Positions 53,548 to 64,000 of a DNA stretch of 64,000 nucleotides are shown piece by piece (the stretch's first letter is position 1; each line of letters opens with the position of its first letter). The DNA comes from Euptelea pleiosperma (Eukaryota > Streptophyta > Magnoliopsida > Ranunculales > Eupteleaceae). The stretch lies in assembly GCA_035048495.1 (NCBI GenBank), contig CM068546.1, positions 14,948,435 to 15,012,434 on the forward strand, read 5' to 3'. A program made the position numbers and the translations under genes. The notes under the pieces are model-generated. The model saw only the letters and a list, made by a program, of their open reading frames with translations, searched no databases and was not told where the DNA came from.

Positions 53548-56313
53548 TGAAACTAGGGTTTTTCCGCGTCGTTGGTTACGGAAACCCTAACTTCAACAAG
53601 ATTTATAATTTGATCCAAGTTTTAATCCTGTAAAATATGAGATATTTGTATAGGGATTTGTGTTGGATGTCGATCCGCACTCGGGATTAATTTGATTAGT
53701 GCAATAATGAACATAAAATGACGAGAAATTTGCAGAGAATGGAACATAATATTATTCAAATCAACTTCATTCAATCGAACATGTCTCTTACAATCAAGTA
53801 AAAATAACTAAATTATAAAGCATAAAAAAAAAGAATAAACTAGAGAGAGAAGGAGAGAACTAGAGAGAGAAAATAGAGAAATCTAGAGAGAGAAATTAGA
53901 GAGGAGATTGTAGAGATAGAGAGAGAAATAAGAGAGTGATAGAGAGAGGAATAGAGTCTTAGAGAGATAGAAAAGCAATCTAGAAAGAGAAAAGCGAGAA
54001 GAGAGAGAAGAGAAAGAAGAGAGAGATTAGGAAACTCACCGCACTCTTACCATAGACGATGATGGTGGCTGGCCTTGGAGGAAAATGTGGTGCGATAATG
54101 GCATCCCGAGGTGGTAATGGAACACCACGAAACCAGTCACCAATAGAGGTGGGTTGCGTGGTGAAAAGTCATGGAGGAGCACCATCGGTGGTTGTTGCTG
54201 CCGATCTTGAGAAGAGGAAGATGCTTTCCTGGAGGACACGCATAGCCTCGGAGAGGGGAGTCAGGTAGGGGTGATCCCTTCTTTTTCTCTCTTTCTCATC
54301 TTCTCTCCTTCCTCTTTTCTTTGCTGCCTTTTTCTTTTCTTTTTTTTTGTTTGTTTTCTTTTCTTTTTTTTTTTTTTGAAGGATGGTAGAAGAGAGAGGA
54401 TGGAGAGCACGGAGGTGCTACTGGTTGCTGGCCGATGTGGGGGAGGAAGGGAATAAGGTGGAAGGCGGTAATGGTGCTGGAATGGTGAGACGGTGGTGGT
54501 ATGGGACGTGGATGCAGGCGGACCTGTAAAAGATGCTGATGTTGAGGGCGGCTAGATAGGAGAACACGTTAATGGATGGGGCGTCTATGGAGAAGGGGGT
54601 GGCAAGCTATTGAACGGCAAGAGAGAGTGAAGTCACCACGGTTCTAGAAACCGTGGCAGGTGTGGACGATCAGCAAGAAGAGAGGAGATGTTGCTGGAGA
54701 GACAGCCAATGGTTGGACGTTGGTGGAAAAGAGACTTGCTGGTGGAGAAGCAGCAGTAGCAGTGGCGGAACCAGACGGGTTCAGGTTGCCGGAGTTGCTC
54801 CTGCAACTCCGGTGAAGGCTGTGGAGAAGAAGAAGAAGAAGAAACACTAACCTGCTGTGCTTGGAGGAGGAACAATGGAGGTGGACTGGAAGTGGTTGCT
54901 TGGCAGACGGTGAAACCAGGGAGAAGAGGAGATGAACTGGAGTTGCAGGTTGCAACTCCAGCAACGTTTTTGGAGAGGTGGTGACGGTTGGGAGGATGGA
55001 GGCAGCTTCGGTTTTAGAAGAAGAGAGGGTTGCAGGTGACCGTGCAAGAGGCGGAGCAAGGTGGAGATGAACAGAAGAAGAAGAGAACAGCAGAAGAAGA
55101 AGAGAAGAAGGAGGCGGCCGGAGTTCTGCAACTCCGGCCGGAATGAAGAAGAAGAAGAAGAAGAAGAAGAAGAGAAGAAGAAAAAGAAAAGAAGAAGAGA
55201 AAGAAGAGGAAAGAACGTAGGGGGGGTTTTTGGGAAGAGAAAGGAGAGGAAAGGAGGGGGATTAGGGTTCGAACGAACCCCTCTCCTTCTCCTTTTAAAG
55301 CTCCATATTTCCATATTTTTTGAAAATAAAAAAATATGAAAAATAATTTTTTTTTTTTTTTTTTTTTTTTAAGTAAAAATCTACTTTTCTATGGGGAATC
55401 TCCCCAATTAGTGGACCCCCCATTTAATTAAAATTATTTTGAAATTCGCGGGGTCCACTAACTGGTCAGACAGCGGGTCGATGAAGATGGGCCTGGCTAT
55501 TGGCCCACATGGATTTGTGATGTCCATTGTCTCACAAGATGATGTGAGAGACGGTCTGATGGCGATCGGATGGATGGTGACTTGATTGGGACTCAGATTG
55601 GTGGATCGACGGATCTAGAGAGATCCAACGGTCCGATTGAAGATCCAACGGTCAGAAAGCTAAGGGAGATGAGATAGAGCCGATGGGCAGGAGTTCTGGG
55701 GTTAGGTCAGTAGATTCGAGGATCGAGAGATGAAGAGAGAGAGAGAATAAGGAGAGATGAGAGAGAAAGTATCAGAAAATAGAGAGAAAAGCACTGGCGA
55801 AGGGTCTGGAACCCTGGTCTTCACTGTGACCATCCTCACGCTTCTCCAGTAGAGTCGACCATCATTCTTTGCTGACTCATGTGGCTTTAAACGCTTTGGT
55901 CCGTCTCTTGGTCATTGGCTCTCCTACTCTCTTCGTTCTTTGGGCCAGCTTTTTGGTCCTCTTATTCAACCCATATTTGGCCCATATCTTCTAGTCATAG
56001 CATGTGGGCTCTTTAAGCTTTGATAATGGGCTTTCCTGATCGATGTGGGCTTGCAAGTCTCGAGAATTGTCCCATCGGGGTTTCCTGCGACAGAAGAAGC
56101 GCGTAATGAGACTCTATCAGAATGACTTCATGTCTAGACTTTCGAAAATGTGTTTAATGCATGCAAATATACCATTTCGTCCAGAAAAGTGTGTTCTATG
56201 CAAGAGAAGAGACTATTACGTAGAAAAATAGATAAATAGAGCATTTTACGTAAGAAAATGCAATAACGCTAAAAGGATAATTGCTTAAAATAAGCACTTT
56301 TGAGCGAATATCA
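53548..56313 (-). mobile_element. Solo LTR D (E2 family)
   Basis: A 2766 bp LTR, TGAAACTAGGG to GCGAATATCA, with TSD AGGAG at 53543-53547 and 56314-56318. Hairpins: 54789-54812 (CCGGAGTTGC/GCAACTCCGG), 54937-54961 (CTGGAGTTGCA/TGCAACTCCAG) and 55115-55140 (CGGCCGGAGTT/AACTCCGGCCG). A GAA tract lies at about 55142-55205 and a poly(T) tract at 55347-55370. It splits gag from its downstream part. Confidence 0.93.
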
Positions 56314-56318
56314 AGGAG

Positions 56319-57188
56319 TCATCCAAGCATTGGTACGGTGACTGGCCATGCGGGCATTAGCCCCAACCTCTGGGGATCTGTTGCCTGTTGCCTGTGCCAG
56401 CGCCTCCCTGGGTTGGGCCTGTAGCACACCCGTGGAAATCTTCTAGTGGATGATTTCTTGCAGCTTAAAGCAACTCCTGGTATTATGGGTGATGCTGCGA
56501 CAGAAGGCACACCACTTGGCATCGGGCCCTTGGTTGGCTGGTCGGATTACGTAATTCGAAGGGGGGAGGATGAGCTGATTAGCTGCCATGAGCCAGTTGA
56601 AAATCTCCTCTGTCTTCTAGTAGTCAAAGTTCAATTCTGGTCTGGTAGAATGGTTTGGCTGTCGGCCTGCGAAGCGGTTTGCTTCCGATCGTCTCTGCTC
56701 GACTCTTTTGGCCATATGCATGAAGCGGGCTAGGTTCCTCACATTGTGGTCATGATCAATGAAGCCGACACTGCTACGGATCGTGGACAATGAAGGGGCA
56801 CCACATAGGATCAAGTCCTTCTGAAAGATAAAATCGGTGCCTCGAACTAAGGCGTCCATGATAGAGCTATCACTGATAGCTTCTGCTATCTTTCCCGCCT
56901 CCCTCTTGAAATTATCGAGGTAGGTCGTCAAAGACTGACCGAGGCTCTGCCGGTAATTGCGAAGATTTTCCAGAGTAAAGACCTTCTTACGGGCCTGGAA
57001 CTTTTGGTGGAAAGCTCTCTTCAACTGTTCCCAGCTAGAAATACTGTGAGGGTAAGACTTACAAACCATGAAAAGCTGTCCCTTTAAGGGAGACTGGGAA
57101 CATCTTGGCCATCAGCAGCAGGTTCATAGAATGTTCCCCGCACTGAAATTCATACCGCACCAAGTGCTCGGCGGGACCATTGGTCCCG
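56319..57188 (-). pseudogene. Tat gag, capsid part and zinc knuckle
   Basis: On minus: TNGPAEHLVRYEFQCGEHSM, then after a frameshift near 57066 SWEQLKRAFHQKFQARKKVF, TLENLRNYRQSLGQSLTTYL and SSIMDALVRGTDFIFQKDL, typical of Retrotrans_gag. The zinc knuckle CAFCRSITHNTRSC (C-X2-C-X4-H-X4-C) is at 56470-56511 and intact; a stop follows FKLQEIIH. It would package element RNA. The frame links to 60173 onward once solo LTR E is removed. Confidence 0.85.
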
Positions 57189-58992
57189 TGAAAGTAGGAT
57201 TTTTCCGTGTCGTTGGTTACAGAAACCCTAGAATCAACAAGATTTGTAATTTTTATTCGATTATCCTGCAAAATATGGAGATTCTGTATAGGGATTCGTG
57301 TCGGATATCGATCCGCACTCAGGATTAGTCGGATTAGCACAATAAAGAACACATAAAATGACTGGAAATTTGCAGAGAATGTAACTCAATCAACTTAATT
57401 CAACTTCATTCAATTGAACATGTCTCTTACAATGAAAAGCAAACCTAAATAACTAAATTATAAAGCATAAAAAATGAGAATAAACTAGAGAGAGAAAGTA
57501 GGTAGAGAGAGAAAGTAAGAAGAGAAGAGAGAAAGAAAACTCTTGGTCACTTACCTAGAGCATTATCTGCCATGATTGGCCATGGTTACATTCCTTGCAG
57601 GTTCAGAGCTTCAGCCCCAATGAGACCATGAAGAGTTGAATGTGTCCATGGTGGAATAGCAAGTGGAGAAGGAGGTGCTACCCATGGTGAGTTTGTGCAC
57701 CCTCAAGGAGATCGGCCATGCATGAAGTTGCCGTAAAGAGATGGGTTATGCGCACAGCCATTGATGTGGTGCTGCCACGTGGTGGTGCGTAGCCGTCACA
57801 ACAAGAGAGAATGGAAGTTGCAGGCTTCGTTTGCTTACAACCTGCATATGAGCATCACGATCTTGAGCTACTGGTCGTAGTAGCATGGACAGCCAAGGGG
57901 GCAGCGAAGCCCAAAGACGTAGGGAGTTTCTGATTGGTTGGGAGATGAGGATGCAGAACCCATGGTGAAGAGAGAAGGGCAGCACCTGTAGATGGCTGGA
58001 GATGAAGGTGACAGACAAATCTGCAGATGCAGATCTATTTTATTTTTGACCTCGCTGCTTGGCAGTAAAGAGAGGAGGATTACGGTTGCATATGCAACCT
58101 CTTTGCCGATCGTGTAGGGGTTGATCAAAAGGGAAGAGATGGAGACGTTGGTGGCTGGCGGAGGTGCTGATCGAGGTGGAGAGGAACAGCAGTTAGGCGT
58201 TCCTCTTCTCCTCTTCTTTTTCTCTTATCTCTTTTCTTTCTTTCTTTTTTTTATTTATTTTTGAACGGCTTGGAGAAGCAGGCCTGCAACTCAACGTTGT
58301 AGGTCATGGTGAGGCGGTGGAGAAGAGGCGGTAATGGAGTGGCTGACGGCTTCTTCTTGTTGGCAGCGTGATGGGGAGAGATGCAGCGATCTGATGCAAG
58401 GTTGCAGGAGCGCCTGAAGTGCAGGCAGAAGAAGGAGAAAGAGGAGAAGGAAAGGGAGAGGAAGAAGGGGAGATGGGCAGAGTTGCAGACCTGCAACTCC
58501 GGTGAGGAATTTGGAAGAAGAAGAAAAGGCAGAACGACGCCTCAAGGGAGAGTCGAAGCTTCAAGGAGAGGAAGGAGAAGAACAAGAAGAAGAAGAAGAG
58601 AAGAAGAGAAAGGGTAGGGAGATGCTGCTGGCGGAGCAGCGCGCCGGCGAAGCAGAGGCAGCCGGAGTTGCAGACCTGCAACTCTGGTCGGTGAAAGAAG
58701 AAGAAGAAGAAGAAGAAGAAGAAGAAGAAGAAGAAGAAGAAGAAGAAGAAGAAGAAGAAAAAGAAGAAGAAGAAATGGAAGAGAGGAAGAGGAGGGCGCA
58801 CCACCTCCTCGCCGGCAATGGCATGTCGGAGAAGAAGGAGGAGGTGAGAGGATAAAAAAAAAGGGAAGAAGAGGATGGAAAAAGGAAGAAAAAGAAGGAG
58901 AGGGGTCTAAGGGTTTTTAACCCCTCTTCACAAGGAGAAACCGTGGGTTTCTCAACTTAGAAACTCACGGTTTCTAAAAAAATATTTTTTTA

Positions 58993-59023
<31 letters not shown>

Positions 59024-60172
59024 TTTTTTTTATATTTGAACTTAGGGGGTTGCGGGCTTGGGCTCGAGGTTTATGGGCCGTTTGGCCATAAGGTTGATTG
59101 ACCACTAGGCCGAGAGATGATGCCATGTGTCGGCCAGTGGTTGGCCAATGGACACGCTAAAAATCGTGGGCCCAGAGTGCATCGGCCATGGGCCAGAAGG
59201 TAGGTGAGAAGGATAGTGGACCACTGGGCTCGATGGATGTGGGTTAGGGTGCGTTTGGTTGCCAAGGGAGAAAAATGCATTTTCCCCTTGAAATACCAAT
59301 CAAAGAAAAATGTATTTTTCTTTCCTCGAAAATCGAGCTCTACGCTCTCAGCTACAATCAATCATTTGAGGCATTTCTCTACAATCAAACATGCCCTAGG
59401 GACAAATATTTTACAATGGAGATCGGGTGGTTGATAGGATGGATGATCGATTGATCGGTAGCACGATCGGATGGTTAGATGCATAGGATGGATGGATCAA
59501 ATTGCGATCGAACGGTGGATTTGATGGATAAGGGTGATAGGTCAAGGAGAGAGAGTCGATTAGAGCTAGAAGAAAAAAAATTAAGATTTAGAGAGAAGAG
59601 AGACAATTAGGGGAGATGAGAGAGAAAATGTCAGAAATTGGAGAGAAAATCACTGGCAGAGGGTCTGGAACCCTGGTCTTCATTGTGCCGCTCCTCACAC
59701 TTCACCAGTAGAGCAGACCATCATTCCTTGTTGATTCATGCGGCTTTAGACGCTTTGGTCCGTCTCTTGGTCATTGGCTCTCCCACTCTCTTCGTTCTTT
59801 GGGCCGACTCTTCGGTCCTCTTTTTCAGCCCGTATTTGGCCCATATCTTTTAATCATAGCATGTGAGCTCTTTAAGCTTTGACAATGGGCTTTCATGATC
59901 GATTTGGGCCCACAAGTCTCGAGAATCATCCCATCGGGGTTTCCTGCGACAGAAGAAGCGCGTAATGAGACTTTATCAGAACGGCTTAATATCTAGACTT
60001 CCAAAAATGTGTTTAATGCATGCAAATATACCATTTTGTCCAGAAAAGTGTGTTCTACGCAACAGAAAAGACTCTTATGTAGAAAAGTAGATAAATAGAG
60101 CCTTTTACGTAGGAGAGTGCGATAACGCTAAAAGGATAATTGCTTAAAATAAGCACTTTTCAGCGAATATCA
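57189..60172 (-). mobile_element. Solo LTR E (E2 family)
   Basis: A 2984 bp LTR, TGAAAGTAGGA to GCGAATATCA, with TSD TCCCG (57184-57188) and TCCTG (60173-60177), one mismatch. Hairpins: 58480-58499 (GAGTTGCAG/CTGCAACTC) and 58662-58687. The tRNA-like segment is at about 59650-59720. It splits gag. Confidence 0.92.
58695..58772 (+). repeat. GAA microsatellite in solo LTR E
   Basis: About 26 near-perfect AAG/GAA triplets, with an interruption AAAAAG near the end. They produce poly-Glu and poly-Ser/Phe frames on the two strands, which are not genes. Shorter GAA/CTT tracts occur at the same place in other family LTRs, so this is a local expansion. Confidence 0.9.
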
Positions 60173-60805
60173 TCCTGTCATAAGGTGTGAAAGTAGGGAC
60201 CACGAAGCCAGCTGGGTACGGCTGCTAAGAGATGTTAGGGGTAAAGACACCCTTAGGGCTGGAGGGCCCCAGAGTCAAGTCTTTCTCATGTAGAATATGG
60301 TCAGTATATTCACGGAGTTGGGTAGGGTCCATAGTAACGTTGCTCCCTTGTCCGCTCTCTCGATTGACAGTGAACGGCGACTGAGGATCCCTAGTCGGTG
60401 CTGCCATTGAGGTTCGGGCTTTCTGATGTGGGGGACTTGTCCATCCCTCATTTCTCATAACTGTGCACGCAGGTCCCTCAATTGATCCCTGAGAGCCATG
60501 TTCTCTTCCCTAACTACCCGATGGGCATCCAGTTCTTCCATGAAGGGCCCCTCCATAGGCCCTTTCCCCACAGTCTTCTCCATTTAGACTGAAAACCGTC
60601 CCATCTCTTGCCACAGTTGTTCCAACTCAGTGTGCTGATGTTCGGATGGGTCTAGAGCCATGAGTTCTTAGTATTGCTTCACAAGGTTGTCGACACAATC
60701 CAAAAGTCAGGAATTAGAACGAGTCCGAACTGCTTGCTCTCATACCTCTACTGCTTTTCGTATTGCTTCCTCGATGTTCAGTCCAAACCAACTCTTTCCA
60801 GTCAT
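60173..60805 (-). pseudogene. Tat gag, N-terminal part, stops and frameshift
   Basis: The minus-strand ATG at 60803-60805 opens MTGKSWFGLNIEEAIRKAVE, with several in-frame stops. A helical stretch, REENMALRDQLRDLRAQL, corresponds to the KENALLKEIVRDLSAQM stretch of the gag fragment at 2231-2865. From about 60458 another frame (MRNEGWTSPPHQKARTSMAA) carries on to 60225, and the frame next to 60177 (VPTFTPYDR) leads into the capsid part beyond solo LTR E. The start is chosen as the first Met of the open stretch. Confidence 0.65.
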
Positions 60806-61723
60806 ATGCCTCTCTCTCAAACTTTTTGAAAGAAAAAGAAACCTTCAATAGGGTAACTTATACTCGTTTGGAGAAAATAATGTCTGATCTCTTAGACATT
60901 TCAAAAAAACAAAACATAAGCGATAAAAGGGACATGAAGTAGCGCTGCCCCCATGCGTATGTTACTCAAAGGGCCCATTTTTAAAACATTGAGGTACAGA
61001 TATAGAAAAAGCTTCCTTCTCGGAGTGGCTTTAAGCCTATATTTTCTAAACAAGAATAAGAAATTCGCTTTTAAAATCATAATAACTTTTATGATAAAAT
61101 CTTTTCAAAAGTGATTGATTTATAAAGTATTAAAATCATCTTTTTATGAAAATATAAACCCTTTCGAGATCTAGCACATGGGGTTATGCCACCTCATTGA
61201 AAAAGGCGAAACAAATATGAAATCTGGCTTTAAAACAATCGACTAAAATGGATATTTTAATGAAGGTTTAAAGAACCGCTCGTTAATAAAATTGATCTCC
61301 TGCATCCAATGTTAACCCTTTCGGATGTCGGAGCAATGTCACAATTGAGCAAGTTCGGAGGATAAAGAAACACGAGTCTCGCGGGTACTAGACCCTACGC
61401 GGATTCGCATCTCCTCATCGTCTCCGATTTAATTGATTATTGCATTATTAGTTTTCAAATAATCATAATTAACATGCTTCTTGTATAATAGGTTATGGGA
61501 TATGTGACATGGGCATGTCAGATTAGTGAAAATGCATCTTCTTAATGGAAAAATTGGAATGCATTAACGGTGAACTGGATTACAGGATGCATACACGCCA
61601 AACATGGTATTGAGTAAAAATCTATCCGTTAGACCAATCAATTAAAATCAATTTATCAAAATTGTGCAAACAGCCCCTCGTCCCTTGGTGGGAGGGACTG
61701 AAACAAAGAACAAGTAGTACAGG
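60806..61723 (-). mobile_element. Tat untranslated leader
   Basis: About 0.9 kb between PBS and gag. No ORF. It is AT-rich near gag and less so near the PBS. No intron or packaging signal can be identified. Confidence 0.65.
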
Positions 61724-61741
61724 TCCCCGGCAGCGACGCCA
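61724..61741 (-). other. Tat primer-binding site (tRNA-Asp type)
   Basis: On minus TGGCGTCGCTGCCGGGGA, three bases inside the 5' LTR. It matches the complement of the plant tRNA-Asp 3' end at 16 of 18 positions. Confidence 0.85.
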
Positions 61742-61744
61742 TAT

Positions 61745-63506
61745 TGTCGGGCACATTTTGGCAACGCGCATGATACTGAAAGTGGGTGGAGCATGGAATT
61801 TGTGCTTGTGTCGTTTCTAGGGTTCCCAGGGTATGAGTGGTCTCTATTAGTCTGTGAGAGTGGTAATGCGGTGTGTGTTTTCCCCTCCAAACAAATATAG
61901 AGATAATAGCATTTATTTCATACAGTAGAACTTGACTGAACTGTCTTCACTAACACCGTCATTCCAAACAATCACAAACGTAACAGGCGGTTTATTGATT
62001 AATGTTGCTTCCAACTCATCATTCCCCATAAAGGTGATCTTAATCTAGTCATGCTGAATGGGTCCCTCAGCCTGTCACACTGAGGGACTAGGGAATGTCC
62101 AAAATACATCAAACGATTTCAAACATTGTTAAATGGAGTCGTCATCTGGTTAGATAGTCTCCAAAGGGGTATGATTCGATTAATTCATTGATTAGTTCAT
62201 GATTATCTTTTAAGCGTCCTGTTTTTAAATCATTGAGAGAAAATCTCCGGATATCAACAACATTAATAGGTTCATTACAACGATGTGACAGAAACATCTA
62301 TGTGACAGGACAACTCCATAACATACTAGGTGCCAGATTCTTAACCGTTTACCGACCCTAAGTGGAATCCCCTGGACCCACAAAGGATAGGCTTGTTCTC
62401 TTGCTTCAGTTCATTCCCCTCACGACAATGGAGTATATCACTCAAGCATTAGTCGTGTAGTAACCCAGCATAGAGTCCTTAGAAGAGTAACATCCATCCG
62501 GTATAATTCATTAGGGATTACCTTTTTACTAGTGTTACACAGGATATCTGAACTTGAGATTCTGCATTTCTTCAGTAAATCTCACATACAATGAAGGAAA
62601 AACACTAAGTTGAATTCTAGATGAATTTCGACAGAGTATAGCCTTATCGCAATAAAATAAGAGAAGGTCTTTTTTCCTGTCCCTAGAGTCCTCTATTTAT
62701 AGAGTTCTGGGAAGGGGTCTGCACATGTTGCAGACTCACCTTTATAAGGAAAAAATGCTTAAAATAATAAAAAAATTACAAACAATTTTAACAAAATAAT
62801 AACATACGATTGTAGGGCTCGTAGAGATACACAACCGTATGGCATTAACCCTGGCAGATTCTACGCGCTTTTCGAGAAAAATGGCCTATGTCATTTTCTA
62901 GACAAATGAGAAATCTCCCCGAAATTTTAACAGCATACGGTTGTGTAGGAGGAGGTCCTACACAACTGTATATCATTACTTTTTCATCCTCTGCACATAT
63001 CTCGAGGAAAAAAACACATGTGATTTTTCTCCTTTTTTACCATGGATCTTCCAGATCTGACTCCATACTATTGTGTAGCTTCCCTTCCTACACAACCGTA
63101 TCCAATTAATTTCTTTGATCTGTGGGTGGTTGGCTCAGAAATTGAGGCATGCCCTTTATGCAGAAATGCAGCCATATTCTGCCAAATCTGAGGGCATACG
63201 GTTGTGTATCCCTATGCCTTACACAACTGTATGTAATTACTTTCAGAAGGTATGGGCTGGTTCTACTCAAAATTGACCATCTTCAATTTCTTGAAATCTG
63301 TGTCAGTTGTGCCCTTTCTGACTGAATACGGTTGTGTGTTCTCCTCTCTTATACAACCGTATGGGCTCATTTTTCCAGTTAAATGTCCTCTTAAAGTCCT
63401 CTACTCTGATTGGTCCACTACTACACAATTTGACTTTGACTTTGACAGTTAGCTTTCGCGTCCCTTGGTCATGATTTTCGTAACGATCCATATTTCACTA
63501 TCAACA
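61745..63506 (-). mobile_element. Tat 5' LTR, uninterrupted
   Basis: A 1762 bp LTR; on + it runs TGTCGGGCACATTTTGG to TTCACTATCAACA. It is the intact reference for the left LTR. Around 62802-62812 it shows the undisturbed site (ACATACGATTGTAGGG) where E1 has inserted in the other LTR. TSD GTAGG follows at 63507-63511. Confidence 0.93.
62804..63362 (-). repeat. Five-hairpin series in the Tat 5' LTR
   Basis: Five inverted repeats with arms like ATACGGTTGTGTA and TACACAACCGTAT begin at about 62804, 62934, 63065, 63197 and 63325. Spacers of about 11-13 bases differ between hairpins (GGAGGAGGTC, GCTTCCCTTC, TCCCTATGCC), while the arms are kept. The same five are in the left LTR, with arms that have sometimes changed on one side only. 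Confidence 0.85.
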
Positions 63507-64000
63507 GTAGGTTTAAGCATTTTAGACTTAAGAGTGAATTCCATTTCGAGACCTCGGCGCCCAAATTGGGTAAACGAGGTCTGAATATCCTAAAACGTCT
63601 TTCAACACTTCAAACGTGTTGAAACAGATGTGTTGGAAGAGAGAGTCAAATTTTGAGTTCCAATTGAAAAGTTGTAGTCATTTGTAGGTTTATGCATTTT
63701 AGACTTAAGAATGAAATCCATTTCGAGACCTCGACTCCCAAATCAGGCAAACGAGATCCGAATCTCCCAAAAACTCTTCCAACACTTCAAACGTGTTGAA
63801 ACAAATGTGTTGGAAGAGACGGAGTCAAATTCTGAGGTCCGGTGGGAAAGTTGTAGTCATTTGTCTGTTTAAGCATTTTAGACTTAAGAGTGAAGTCCAT
63901 TTCGGGACCTCGGCACCCAAATCGAGTAAACGAGGTCTGAATATCCCAAAACCTCTTCCAACACTTCAAACGTGTTGAAACAAATGTGTTGGAAGAGACA
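63507..64000 (+). repeat. Satellite array resuming after the composite element
   Basis: Monomers start at 63507, 63684 and 63863 (periods 177 and 179 bp); the last is cut by the window end. Each has GCATTTTAGACTTAAGA and, later, CTCTTCCAACAC...GTGTTGGAAGAG. The array runs on beyond the window. The first five bases are the second copy of the Tat TSD. Confidence 0.9.

Larger units (their letters stand above)
5862..63506 (-). mobile_element. Tat-lineage Ty3/gypsy retrotransposon, composite, host of all nested insertions
   Basis: The element reads right to left. It has LTRs of about 1.76 kb (right 61745-63506; left 5862-6925 plus 32912-33605), each TG...CA, flanked by TSD GTAGG (5857-5861 and 63507-63511). 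A tRNA-Asp-type PBS lies inside the right LTR and a PPT inside the left one. Order on minus: gag, protease, RT, RNase H, second RNase H, integrase, then an antisense gene region. The second RNase H after the classical one is a recognised mark of the Tat lineage. Subtracting E1 and the five E2-family insertions with one TSD copy each leaves about 18.4 kb. The two LTRs differ at about 31 positions in their first 375 bp (hand count, about 8 %), so it is the oldest layer. Gag and pol carry frameshifts, stops and active-site losses. Confidence 0.9.

Overview
This window is plant nuclear DNA, almost certainly from a large-genome angiosperm. Nearly all of it is a nested stack of Ty3/gypsy LTR retrotransposons. 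Lineages are plant-specific (Athila-like and Tat-like), the target-site duplications (TSDs) are 5 bp, the primer-binding sites (PBS) match plant tRNA-Asp or tRNA-Met, and a satellite of 177-179 bp monomers flanks the largest element. The species cannot be named from the sequence. No active host gene, tRNA, rRNA or CRISPR array is visible.

Layout. 1-2230 is the 3' part of an Athila-type LTR on +, followed by a decayed Tat-type gag piece (2231-2865, minus) and about 2.8 kb with no recognisable gene. A satellite starts near 5646 and is broken at 5861 by one very long composite element (5862-63506, minus). The satellite resumes at 63507. The composite is bounded by TSD GTAGG and has about 1.76 kb LTRs. 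With later insertions removed it is a Tat-lineage element of about 18.4 kb: 5' LTR and PBS on the right, then gag, protease, reverse transcriptase (RT), RNase H, a second (archaeal-type) RNase H, and integrase ending at 42963. After that comes a gene region on the opposite strand (33.7-42.2 kb), then a polypurine tract (PPT) and the 3' LTR on the left.

Insertions. (a) A Del/Tekay-like element, E1 (6926-32906, TSD CGGTT), sits in the Tat 3' LTR. It has 3.6 kb LTRs but only about 0.8 kb of internal sequence and no coding region. (b) Inside E1 is an Athila-lineage element, E2 (10950-28899, TSD TTTGA). Its gag-pol is one reading frame with two stop codons. (c) Inside the 5' LTR of E2 is E3 (13129-16374, TSD TTAGT), a solo LTR related to E1, on minus. 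(d) Five solo LTRs of the E2 family (38709, 43140, 48852, 53548, 57189), all on minus, interrupt the Tat body. Hand-counted LTR divergence falls in the order the nesting demands: Tat about 8 %, E1 about 1.5 %, E2 under 1 %.

Most interesting content. The antisense region of the Tat element holds a large gene (35740-42200, +) with a plant-mobile-domain-like N-terminal exon, three short phase-1 introns and a coiled-coil C-terminus. Its frame can be followed through a solo-LTR insertion and totals exactly 1220 codons. It has about ten premature stops and one damaged splice acceptor. Because it lies antisense to the element's genomic RNA, its introns could survive retrotransposition. A second antisense ORF with its own TATA box (33766-34527) lies beside the element's 3' LTR. 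Other non-coding structure: five hairpins in the Tat LTR, conserved GGAGTTGC/GCAACTCC hairpins and a tRNA-like box A/box B segment in the Athila-family LTRs, and 190 bp tandem repeats in the E1 LTRs.
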